This document shows, one piece after another, positions 12,718-23,041 of a stretch of DNA of 64,000 nucleotides. The DNA is from Hydrangea macrophylla (Eukaryota > Streptophyta > Magnoliopsida > Cornales > Hydrangeaceae). The notes under the pieces are model-generated. The model saw only the letters and a program-made list of their open reading frames with translations. It had not been told where the DNA came from and searched no databases. Location of the stretch: positions 69,983,045-70,047,044 of the forward strand of contig CM066985.1 of NCBI GenBank assembly GCA_033977485.1, written 5' to 3'. The translations under genes and the position numbers were made by a program. Positions within the stretch are counted from its first letter, which is position 1. The number at the start of each line of letters is the position of its first letter.

Positions 12718-13209
12718 CTTTCAACGGTTTGGAAAGGGATGAAATTTTCCCCAAGTTTGGACGCTTCTCATGCTGACGCCTTGACCGGTGTAGTAATGGT
12801 GTTTGGTACTCCTGCTTGTATTGGCATGCTCTTTATAACTTGATTTGAAAATTTTATTAGACACTATTGACTTACACATTTGAGACTACAACAGACTCAA
12901 AAACTTGACAGACATTGATGCACGAGGACGACACATTTGACACCAAAATGAAACAAGGTCGACTTGCCAAAACTTAATGTGCTTTTGTCATAAATGATGT
13001 ACCATTTCTCTTTTGTGTTTACTTCTCTCCTTAACGTGGCATCACTTTGATGGTGAATCTTATTTTTGAAAATTCCTCCCTGCTGATCTAATCAATTTCT
13101 TTGCTTCTCTCAAGATGTGCTTTGAATTAGTGCCTTAGCTTATGGAATGAAAGACGCTCCATTTCCATCTGTTCAAGACAATGTTCTTGAAGGCTTACCA
13201 TTGGTGTAT

Positions 13210-13445
13210 AGGGATCAGGTGGCAAACGAAGTTTGCCCCTAGTTTGAAGGGCATGAAGTGGGATCGGTAGGCAAACGAGGCAAATGACCGAAGTTTGCCC
13301 CTAGTTTGGAGGAAGGTTCATTGGAGGTTTTGGGCAAACGAGGTAGGTGACCGAAGTTTGCCCCTTGTGTGAAGGGTAGATAGTAAAAGTCAGGAAAACG
13401 AGGCGGGTAGCCGAAGTTTGCCCCTAGTGTGGAAGGTGATTTTCT
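13210..13445 (-). repeat. four-copy repeat carrying the purine-tract core of element C
   Basis: Four units of about 60 bp each contain GTTTGCCCCT on the plus strand (AGGGGCAAAC on the minus strand), mostly preceded by a GGCAAACGAGG-like phrase and gaccgaa. AGGGGCAAAC is the same decamer that ends directly at the 3' LTR (10920-10929). Confidence 0.82.
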
Positions 13446-13490
13446 GGCTTGAGGCATGGACCGTGACTTTAATCTCTCAAATGCTCATAA

Positions 13491-14370
13491 CTTTTGCCTA
13501 GGCACCAGTGAGGTGACCTAGCAAGCTCTTTTCTCTCTTTTGTTATTGCTCACCTTGGATTTAACTCTAATTTTTGCCTAGGCGTCCTTTCGGATTTTCG
13601 ACCTAGCGAGCCATCTTTTTTTTTCTTTTTGAAAGTCTGCCTACGTACCCCCAAGTGGGGATCAGGTCCAACGTAGTTCGGGCCATGGTTGAAAAGAAGC
13701 GGGTTGATTTTTAGGTAGGTGGGGTGACCGAACCGTTGTGGTTGCCTACGTATCCCCGAGCGGGAATCAGGTCGAGCGTAGTTCAAGGCAAGGCTTGAAG
13801 GAAATTGGTTTGATTATGATGGTGTTGACCGAACCGATGTGGTTGCCTACGTATCCCCGAGTGGGAATCAGGTCGAGCGTAGTTCAAGGCAGGGCTTGAA
13901 AGAAATTGGGTATGAGGGTTTCTCAAACCAATCGTCAAAGAAGTTCAAACTTGAGCCACTTGTGGTAGCTTTGAATAAAAGGATTCAGTTTCAATCTCCC
14001 TTTCTTTTATTTTTCTTTTTTTCTTTTTTGTTTTGTTTTGAGGATTGATCCTTTTCACTTTCGCCTAGCCAGTCAATTTTGCTTTTTAATGTAGTTGATT
14101 CTTGTGAGATCTTTCAATCGCAATCTCAGAATTCCAGAATGTGCATGTCAGCTCTCGGAATTTATTTGTGGTCATTCCGTGCCTTTTGAAATGTGATCTT
14201 GGCACGTTCTTAAGATGTATCTTGAGGCGTATGATTCTCTCATTTGTTTCATCAAAATTTTCTCCAACATTTTGACTGGCTAGGGTCAGATTTTGGAAAC
14301 CAACACCTTTTTCAGCTCTAACTTTTGCCTAGGTGCCCTTTCGGGTTTTCAACCTAGCGAGCTTTTTCTT
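13491..14370 (-). repeat. dispersed short motifs in the non-coding interior of element C
   Basis: Two families recur. The first is ttgcctacgtatcccc-gag-gggaatcagg...cgtagttc at 13636-13679, 13741-13783 and 13842-13884, with another copy at 11091-11132. The second is ttttgcctagg...ttcgacctagcgagc near 13491, 13574 and 14325. Long T-rich tracts separate them (14366-14426). No coding potential. Confidence 0.75.
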
Positions 14371-15108
14371 TTCTTTTCTTTTCTTTTTCTTTTTCTTTCT
14401 TTTTTTTTTTTTTTTTTTTTTTTTTTGCCTTTTTTTTAAAGTGGAGATGAAACTCACTGAAATGTTTGGCTACCATCAAGGGCTAAGTTTGCATTGCTTT
14501 CAATCGGACAGATTGCGTGGCTCTTGATTGGATTGGGCTTAAGGCTTCGAAACGGTGGAAAAAGGGTGTTGGGCAAGCCCCAAGTCAGTTTCAAGTATGT
14601 CTTTTCAAGATTGAGGCAAGAGAATCTTTAAATTCTTAAAGTAAGGCTATTCAATTCTCGGCTCTTCATCAGTGTCAGCGCAAAATTGACTTTGACCTTT
14701 CAGGATTTTTTTGTTTGAGTAAAAAAAAAAAAAAATTTTTTTTTTAGCACAGTCATATCCATGGTAATTTGAAAAGTGACACTTCAGTTCAGCGATTCAT
14801 GCATCTATGACTAGGCACATTAGATTAGGCAAAATGAGACTTCATTTCATCACTAGAGAAGGTTACAGACTCATAACAACTTGATGACAGACGGACTCGA
14901 CCACAAGACTAAACTTGAAATAGACAAAACACACAACAGACTCGACTGGACTTGACCCGGTCTCAAATGGAATGTCACAGTGACTCGCTTATTCTTTTTT
15001 TTTTTTTTTTTTTTAAAAGAGCATCCTCATTTGTTTTGATAGCAAAAGTCCCAAACACCATCGCTTCACCGGCACAGGTTCAACATTCATGGTCCTCAGT
15101 GAAGGGGA

Positions 15109-16413
15109 TCATTGAAATGGATAGGTCATGGGTTGGTCCAGACCGAGGTAGTGAATTGGATTGGGGTGCGGCTCATCATCTAAGAGATCCTGAATTGAGT
15201 GACGGAGCCTCTTACAGTTGTCGGTCTCATGGCCTTGGTCTTGGTGGTAATCACAATACTTGGATTCATTGTACCCAGGAGGTGGGTGATTAGGAGGCTT
15301 ACTAGGCTCCAAAGGTACAAGGTAGCCCTTTTGAACAAGGTGATTGAGAGCGGAGGATAAGCTCATGTCAAGTGGTGTGAAGACTCTTTGGTTTCCTTTC
15401 TTGTGCCTCTTACTGCAATCATTTTGGCTTGATGATGGGCTTAAGGCATTGACATCTAGGCTCTCTTGATCTTCACCAAAGGTATGGGGTCTCTTCTCCT
15501 TTTGCAGTGACCCAGCTCCATTGATCTTGCCTTCACAGATAGCATCCTCGATTCTAGTCCCAACCTCAAACAACTCTTCAAATGTTGAGATGGACTGGTA
15601 GAATAGTTTTTCATGGTATACTGGTTGCAGGTTCTTGACCAGCATACGTACTTGCTCTTTCTCAATAGGCCTGTGGATCATTTGGGCTACTTTATTCCTC
15701 CATCTGCTCAAAAATGCAGCGAAGGACTCATTGAAATTCTGCCTGGTAGTTTCCAGATCTCGGATGGTGACATCAAGCTCTTGGTTGTAGGAGTAGTGAT
15801 CAATGAAAGTTCTAGCAACATCTTCCCAAACTCGGGTCTTGGAAGTTTCAAGGGTTAGGAACCAGGATAGTGCGGCTTTCTGGAGGGTTTGAGGGAACAG
15901 CATAGCTATGTGCTCATGGGTGTAGCCCATTGACTGGAAAATGCTCATACAAAACTTCACGTGGCTCTTTGGATTTCCAGTTCCGTCAAAACGGTCAATT
16001 TCAGGCATCTTAAGGTTCTCGGGTAGCCTCACCTTGTTGGGCTCAAACAATCCTTCCAGATCTAACATGTAATCGTCGACTCCCTTACTCTTCCTTAGTA
16101 TGTTCTCAAGCTTGTCGACCTTGTCCATTTTCTCTTGGAGCTTTTTCTCATATACAGGCGGCGGGACCTCTTGAAATCGTTCTTCTTCCCCATTATTCTC
16201 GGGAGGCGGTCCAAATCTAGGCGGTGGTGGTGGCATGAACCCTTGTGGTGGTGGGAACTCAGGTGGGTACTGTGGTTGCTGTTGTCGGAACTCTTCCATA
16301 AATTTCAGAACTTGAGTCAGCCGATCTGACTGTTGATTTATTAATTCAGTGACCTTGGCTTCCAAAGTTTCCTGATTCATGTTGAATTTTCTCGGCGGAC
16401 TGATTCTAACCAA
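15109..16413 (-). CDS. Gag protein of element C, intact frame
   Basis: This 434-residue uninterrupted frame encodes a retrotransposon Gag, expected to form particles and package element RNA. Residues 1-45 are charged and Gln-rich. A proline-rich segment (about 47-72, with MPPPPPRFGPPP) follows, then a Lys/Glu-rich stretch. The gag core has MPEIDRFDGTGNPKSHV, SWFLTLE, WEDVARTFIDHYSYN and AFLSRWRNKV (about residues 135-240). Near the end is a zinc knuckle CDYHQDQGHETDNC (387-400) with ligands Cys-His-His-Cys, a variant I associate with Tat-group Gag proteins. I use the first ATG (16413); a second Met at residue 12 is possible. No pol frame follows, so any particle enzymes must come from another element. 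The open frame fits the near-identical LTRs. Confidence 0.9.
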   Translation of the reverse strand: MVRISPPRKFNMNQETLEAKVTELINQQSDRLTQVLKFMEEFRQQQPQYPPEFPPPQGFMPPPPPRFGPPPENNGEEERFQEVPPPVYEKKLQEKMDKVDKLENILRKSKGVDDYMLDLEGLFEPNKVRLPENLKMPEIDRFDGTGNPKSHVKFCMSIFQSMGYTHEHIAMLFPQTLQKAALSWFLTLETSKTRVWEDVARTFIDHYSYNQELDVTIRDLETTRQNFNESFAAFLSRWRNKVAQMIHRPIEKEQVRMLVKNLQPVYHEKLFYQSISTFEELFEVGTRIEDAICEGKINGAGSLQKEKRPHTFGEDQESLDVNALSPSSSQNDCSKRHKKGNQRVFTPLDMSLSSALNHLVQKGYLVPLEPSKPPNHPPPGYNESKYCDYHQDQGHETDNCKRLRHSIQDLLDDEPHPNPIHYLGLDQPMTYPFQ

Positions 16414-16734
16414 ATGACTGCTCGAACTTCTGACCCAGGATGGGGATCTCAGTGGCTGATTTTGGGAATCTACAATGACCTATAGATTCGAGAGGAGTGT
16501 ATCAGATTCTGATAGTGATGACTAGAGAGACAATGACAGTGAGGTTAAGGAAGATGGACTGACTTATGTACAGACTGACTGAGATAGTGTGCGCAGACTG
16601 ATGAGAATGGTGTATGCACATGAGACAAGCATGCAAATGCAAGCCCTAATCTATATGATGCCCCTACTTCTAATAGATAGAAGTTAAACAAATAAGGTCC
16701 TAGCCATACAGAGTGTGCTAACCTTACTTTCCAG

Positions 16735-17340
16735 TATGATCACCAAGGGATAACAGGGATTTCCGGGATACTTTGGGAATTTCGGATAGAGTTTCTGGGA
16801 GAAACATGGGTTTGGAAGATTCGAAGAAATTTCTAGAAGTTATTTGAGTTTCTAGGAGAAAAAAGGATTTCTGGTTGATTTGGACTAAGCTTCTAGGAGA
16901 AACTGGTATTTTGGGTATTTCTGAGAAATATGGATAGAGTTTCCAGGGGAAACAAGTATATCTGGGCATTTCTGGGTGATTTGGGCAGAGATGTTGGATT
17001 TTTGGAGAATCTGGGAGATTTGGGCAGAGCTTCTGGGAAAACAGGTACTTTGGATATTTCTAGGAAATTTGGATAGAGTTTCTAGGAGATAGGACAGAGT
17101 TTTTGGGAGAAACTGGTATATCTGGGAAATCAGGGAGATTTAGACAGAGTTTTTTTTTTTTTTTGGGAAAAACTGGTTAATATGGTTATATCTGGGATAT
17201 CTGGACAGAGTTTCTGGGAAAAATTGGTTAATATGGGTGTATCTGGGATATCTGGACAGAGTTTCTAGGAGAAACTGGACAATATGGTTATATCTGGGAT
17301 ATCTGGACAGAGTTTCTGGGAGAAACAGGTTATGATGGTG
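16735..17340 (-). repeat. degenerate tandem repeat in the leader of element C
   Basis: Between the primer site and gag, phrases of the form gggatatctggacagagtttctgggagaaactggt recur about ten times with a spacing of roughly 50-70 bp. Substitutions accumulate towards 16735. A 14-T run interrupts one copy (17151-17164). It lies in the untranslated leader of the minus-strand transcript. Confidence 0.75.
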
Positions 17341-17933
17341 ATCATACTGTCTAGCTAGTTTTCATACTCCTATGTCCTAGGACCAACAAACAAGGCTTGC
17401 GGTGTATATCTTTGTGAACATGGAGCAGACTTCCTTACCATGGTGCCTAGGCAGGTCACTCAATGTGGTCACATGTAAGTGATTGCCTTGGGGATCATAA
17501 GAAAGAAGTTCTGCCTCATGCCACATAAGCGTCTACACCGCGCAGGTAATCCCGTCAGGGCATACAACAGTTATATCACATTGTCCTATCTGAAAAGATA
17601 AATGAACAGTCCTATGAAAGGTTCTACAGGAATCTATATGCAAAGGCTGGGTTTAGTCAAAGAGGGTCCGTTGACGAGAGTTCCAATATACCGTCAGGGA
17701 GACAGTACGGAGGTTTTTACTCTTTTTGATATACCTTGGAAGGTACAGTATCAACGGTGACTTGTGCCCTGGCACAGCAAGACCTGAACAATGTCAGCGC
17801 CGCGTTTCAGACACAGTCAGAGGGAGGGGAAATGCAAGAGTGCAATGCGGTGAACCAGACACAGTAAAAAGATGATTTTAAGGATGCTTCTTATGAGTCA
17901 AACCTCTGTATTATTTTGTTTTGAAAATAAATA

Positions 17934-17951
17934 TCCCCAGCAGAGTCGCCA
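17934..17951 (-). other. primer-binding site of element C
   Basis: On the minus strand, three bases after the 5' LTR end, the sequence reads TGGCGACTCTGCTGGGGA. A TGG start within a few bases of the LTR is the normal arrangement for a tRNA-primed site, and this sequence class is associated with tRNA-Arg priming in Tat/Ogre-type elements (from memory of the family). Confidence 0.75.
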
Positions 17952-17954
17952 GAT

Positions 17955-20900
17955 TGTGGACACCGAAAGTGGACCACTTTTGTTTGAGATTTGTTTTGGA
18001 AAAGGAAAAGAAAAGGTCTGTTGAAAACAGATACAGAGTCGCCACTTGGTCTTTAAGGAACCAAGAAACCTAATTTGACTCACCCAAATGGATAAAGGGC
18101 ACCGGCCCTTCATAACCAAAGAACTTGGTTCGGGGTTTTGGTACGAGAGAGGAAGGAGCCTTTGTCGCGACTAAAACACCCTCAACTCGCCCCGTCTTTC
18201 GACGGGCCTCAATTAGCATCCAAATAATCATCTTATACTATGTATGGTTCGGCAATTAATACTATGATAGTATATTACATCACATAAGGAACTTGAAATG
18301 GAAGATCTAAATATAAGATATCATTCATAAGATCTAAGTCAAATATCATACAATGTAAAGTGAAAGATCACACAAATAAACTTAGGAAGAATAGTCTAAT
18401 CATGTATCAAATAATCAAGACTTCCTAATCTAAAGGGGGACATGAATTGTTCTTGAAACAAATAGTCAAAGAAAACAAGGATGCTTAGCAAGCTAGGATG
18501 ATGCATGTTAATCTTTGAGAATAGAAGATCTCTCAATCCCCGGGACGGATGAGAAAGGATGATTAGGTCGAGGGGAACATGAACGTGTGATCATGATCAT
18601 TCCTTATAATCTTCTTAGATTAAGAGTTACAAAAACCCCAAATCTTGCATGAATGCAATGTATGTATCTAAAATGTGCAAAGGTTGTAGTGTGTTTTGTG
18701 TACATGGATTTCTAGAATGACTTAGAAGTCTAAAATGTGTATGAATGGACAGATGAAATCAATATGGGATATGTACAAATGTAGTATGAACTACTTCCTA
18801 AGATATGAACTAATTTGGAATGCATATAAGCATCAAATCAAAGAATGAAAGTTAAAATGTGCTTGCTGTGAATAGTGGACAGAACAGTAGCATCATACTT
18901 TGGAAATTGAAAAGAGGGGTTAGGAATGTTTTCAATGCATGATGTTTTATGGAGATGTTCCTTATTGTGTCTAGAACACAACCCAAAAGGCCAATCTTGA
19001 ATAGCTATCACAGATTGAGAGAAATCATATAAACAACACAGGTCACTCAGAAACAGAGTCCGTACTGTCGACTGAAATGTTAGAAAATATTAGAAAATGC
19101 AAAAGAATGATATAAGGGCCCATTTTATACAAAAAGTTCCCTAAGACATTGAATTTTAAGGGAAAAATAAGTTAGGACCACCCCTTTTGGAAAAGTTTTC
19201 TGTAAAAGAGGTTGGAAGTGGACCTAGCTGCTGTGACAGCAAAATCAGAATGTTTGGAAGGAATATTGGGATCCAAATGGACCATTTCCAAGTACTTCCA
19301 AGTCAAACCAAAAATCATGGGTGTTCTCCAATGAGTTAGGAAGACTTTCCAAGTGGCCTTGCATCCATATGTTGAGTATTGAGTTCTAGAGAAATCTTTG
19401 AACTCAACTCACTCACTGTTTTGACTCATTGTTTTGAAGATTTTGGAGAAAACAAAGTTTTGTTTCTTGAAACCAAATGAGAGGGATTGAGAGGGGTTTT
19501 GAAATAGATGTTTTGAAAGCACATTTTCAATACTCAATAAGGATTATAGCCACTTAAAATGTCAACATTAAACTCATCATCAAGAACCTCCAAGATTGTT
19601 GGAGAGATTTATTTTTATTTTTGAACATAACTTCAATACATTTCAAGAATACCTTGGAAGTATTGAGGTTATGATCATCATCTATCAAACATGTTTTTGA
19701 GGTCAAGAGCTACTATCCATAAGGATTCACTCACCCCAAACTTCATGTCATCGCTTAGATGATGATGAACTAGTAAGTAAATAAAGAAAAATAAAAAGAA
19801 ATGAGGTAAGAAAGGATGAACATATATATAAACAAGCAAGTAAATAGCAATCAATAGATGATAATCAATGTGATTTTGGACTTGTAGCTTGGTGTTTCAC
19901 TCATAGATTTTGACATTTGGACATGGAAGTAGCTTCCTATCTCATGAATGCTCAAGGATGAGGGTTGGAGTGGACTTTGAATGTGAAGTATATAGAAGGA
20001 TGATGGAATAAAACTCACTTTCTTATGGAAAATCAATGGGAGAAGCTCCCTTTCTCTCTTCTAAACCTATCTCTATCTCTCTTCTTCTCTACAACTTTTC
20101 AAGCTTTGCACTTGGCCCCCCCCCCAAAATGAAGAGCAATGGAGGGTTTAAATAGGCCAATTTGGGGTGGTTTTGGGGTTTTAGAAGTACTCCCATTGGT
20201 CCCAAACAACTGTGAACATAAAACTATGTCGTTTTGGCTTTCAATTAATCAATTTGGACCCCCAAAAAAATTAAAAAAATGGACTCTGCGAGGGTTGAGT
20301 GCCGCGGCGGCACTGGACCAGTGTCGCGGCGGCAGTGCTCCTCTGAAGCCCAGAAAATTACGTTTAGGCCCCCAGAGGTTCCGGTATTCGCGAAAATGCC
20401 CTATTTTGTCCGAAATTCACAGAAAATGCATACGAACTCCAAATTGAGGTTGTGATATACCGTTGGAAAGGTAATGGAGTCTACTTTACATACAAAATAG
20501 TTCGGGGATAGGTCACTTTGAAAAGTTTTGCGGTATTCGCGATAAATGCTGATTTGATCGCCTTTTTCGCCTTCGGAAATTCAAAATAAATTCGTTTTAA
20601 ATCCAGGAATTATGTGCGATATACCGTTGGAAAGCTATTGACCTCTAGTATCCATGAAAAATATTTGAAAATTATTTCGGTGCCCCGATTTCAAAGTCAA
20701 ATCTTGGTCAAACTGGTCAAACCTGGGATTCCCGGGAAGTTCTGGGAATCTCCGGGAGCTCCCAGGAGCTGACGTTCTCGCTCGATTTTCTTTTGGAACT
20801 TGTTTTAATACTTTTCTAACGATTTAAAATGATTCTGGTGAATTCGGGCGATTTCGGTCAAACTTGGTCAAACCTTGGTCAAAGCTAGTCAAACCTTGGT

Positions 20901-21203
20901 CAAACCGATCAACGGGGACTTTCCGGGAACTTCCGGGACTTCCGGGGGTCTCTGGGAGCTGACGATTTTATCCGATTTTTCTTAAAAACTCATTTTATCA
21001 CTTTTCTTACGACATAGCATGTTTTCAGAACTTTGGGACCAAATCTGGGAGTCTTCGGGCTTTCAGGGGTATTTTGGTCATTCTGAGCATTCTGAGAGAT
21101 AGAGCTGACTTCCAAGAGTCCTTTTGAGTCTTTTACGATCATTGTGAACCACCAAGCTATGGGTCTCCTAAATCTGATAGTCGACAAAATGGGGGTGTCT
21201 ACA
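17955..21203 (-). repeat. 5' LTR of element C (upstream in its minus orientation)
   Basis: 3249 bp. Read on the minus strand it starts TGTAGACACCCCCATTTTG and ends GGTGTCCACA. It carries a GGTCAA/TTGACC array at 20705-20722 and 20855-20907, a GC-rich dyad at 20307-20327, and a run of C near 20117. It contains one more GGTCAAA unit near 20880 than the other LTR. Confidence 0.92.
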
Positions 21204-21320
21204 CATACCTATACACTATATATATACAATCTGTCAGAAAGAGAGAGATATATATATATAGCAGAAAGCAAAGAGAAGATAAAGAGATAGAGAGAAGAGA
21301 CGAGGAGGACAGAGAAAGAA

Positions 21321-21391
<71 letters not shown>

Positions 21392-23041
21392 GAGGGGAGG
21401 AGGAGGAGTAGGAGGAAGCTCTATTGAAGCTCAAGGTCCAAAAGCTTAAACCAAACGCACCCTTGTTCACTTTGGTGAGTTCTAAGCTCACTCGGTAGCT
21501 AAGTTTAGTGCTTTTACAAGTTTTGGACATGAAGAAACCAAACCAAACACAACCCATGAGTTTTGGACATCACTGCCTAAAGAAGACAAATTTTGACCGC
21601 TTGAACTTGTTTCAATCGATCGAACCAAACTATTCTCAAGCGATCGAAGATTCTTCAATCGATTGAACTTGATTTTCTTCAATCGATTGAAAGGACGTCA
21701 ATCAATTGAACATTGCAGAACATGATTGTTTCTAGTTAGTTGTAACGCATACTGTTTAGATGTTCATATATCAATAGGATACTTCTGCTATGCGATATTG
21801 GTTGAATAAAGAATACTATGACACAATAATGAGACATGATTAAGAGTAATGTGAGAACGTTCTTAATGTGAGATAAGTTAGTAGTTAGGAATCAATTTGG
21901 TATCCGTTTTATTTCAATCAAAGCAATCTGGCCACAATGGGAATTATCATGTACCGATGTTAGTTTGGAATCGAGGTAGGTTTGATAAGTTTTGGGAATT
22001 GTACATGGGCGAACACTTGGTCATAGGTCCTTCAAAGCGGTGGGGGGACCAAGTAGTCAAAAGATAGCCAGATGATCCATCAGGTCCTTAAAAGTGGTGG
22101 GGGGTTCAGGTCCTTAAAAGCAATGGGCGAGGATCACTGGTAGATGACGTTAAGTCATGGCAATAAGATGATACATTATTATTCAAAATGTTGTATCCCT
22201 GACATGCGGTGGTTTAATGTCCTTAAAAGTGATGGACGAAATAATGGTGTATTGATAAAGTTGAACTATTGAGTCTGTTCTTCAATCAAGGGTATGGTTG
22301 TCGATCTTCGTATAACCAGATGGGAGTAACCGATGAGTGGGTTGGATTAAAGAGGTAGATATTATTAGTAGAACTATACTTATCTTTCCTAACTGGTAAT
22401 CACACTGTGCTTATGATACTGTTTTACTTTCTACTCACTCAGCTTTAAACAAGCTGACAGCGTTTTATGCCTGGACATTCCCCGTCTAGACTATCCTGTT
22501 ACTTACACTGTAGGGGATGGACCTCACAATCAGAGGAAGGCTATGTCGGTGATGGACCTACTGAGACTGGATATGCTGGGTGGGACTATTACATTGGCGA
22601 TCATGTATACGCCAGTTGAAGACTATGATAAATTTTAGTTCTACAGTCGAGTACTGACTTTGATATTATGTTTTGTAATAGGGCATATGTTGCCTTAAGA
22701 CCCTTTTATATTATGTTTAAAAACTCTGATGTATAATCTAGGGATCTGGATATATGATAAGTTTACTGTTCCTTTACTCTTTACTATTTAGTACCTCATG
22801 GTGTGTACAATTTACTGACTTCACCTGTCATTCCCTATGGACCCATAAAGGAAATTTATTTTCCTCTATTTTTGTTGTTCTGGGGCATGATAGGATTTTC
22901 GGTATGAGAGCCTAGGTTGATACTGTCACTCACTAATTATCCTACATTATCTGGTCCTAGCACTTTTGAGATCTCTGAGATACGAGTATTAAGATAAGTT
23001 CGTCATTCTGACGTTAGATAGTGTCTTTGTAGGTTAACATG

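Larger units (their letters stand above)
7684..21203 (-). mobile_element. gag-only non-autonomous gypsy element C (LARD / TR-GAG type)
   Basis: It is flanked by exact TSD catac (7679-7683 and 21204-21208), with ends TGTGGACAC and GTGTCTACA on the plus strand. Two LTRs of about 3.24 kb enclose about 7.0 kb. Orientation is minus: a primer site TGGCGACTCTGCTGGGGA lies beside the 17955 LTR, gag runs 16413 to 15109, and a purine tract lies beside the 10919 LTR. The 4.2 kb after gag contains no protease, RT, RNase H or integrase motif in any frame I read, only tandem repeats and low-complexity DNA. The primer site resembles the tRNA-Arg type of Tat/Ogre-lineage elements. The LTRs differ at only scattered positions, so insertion is recent. 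It would depend on enzymes supplied in trans. Confidence 0.9.
7239..22892 (+). repeat. 5' LTR of element B, interrupted by element C
   Basis: The LTR sequence is 7239-7683 and 21209-22892, with element C and one TSD copy between. The two parts align in order with the 3' LTR at 48414-50546, for example gggtttagagata before the break and atacactatatatatacaat after it. Several TCGATCGA-type sites and a GA microsatellite (about 21328-21386) lie in it. Confidence 0.88.

Noticed and set aside
10920..15108. Possible pol region of element C
   Set aside because: I looked in all frames for RT (YxDD), protease (DTG/DSG) and integrase motifs and found none; only repeats and short chance ORFs are present.
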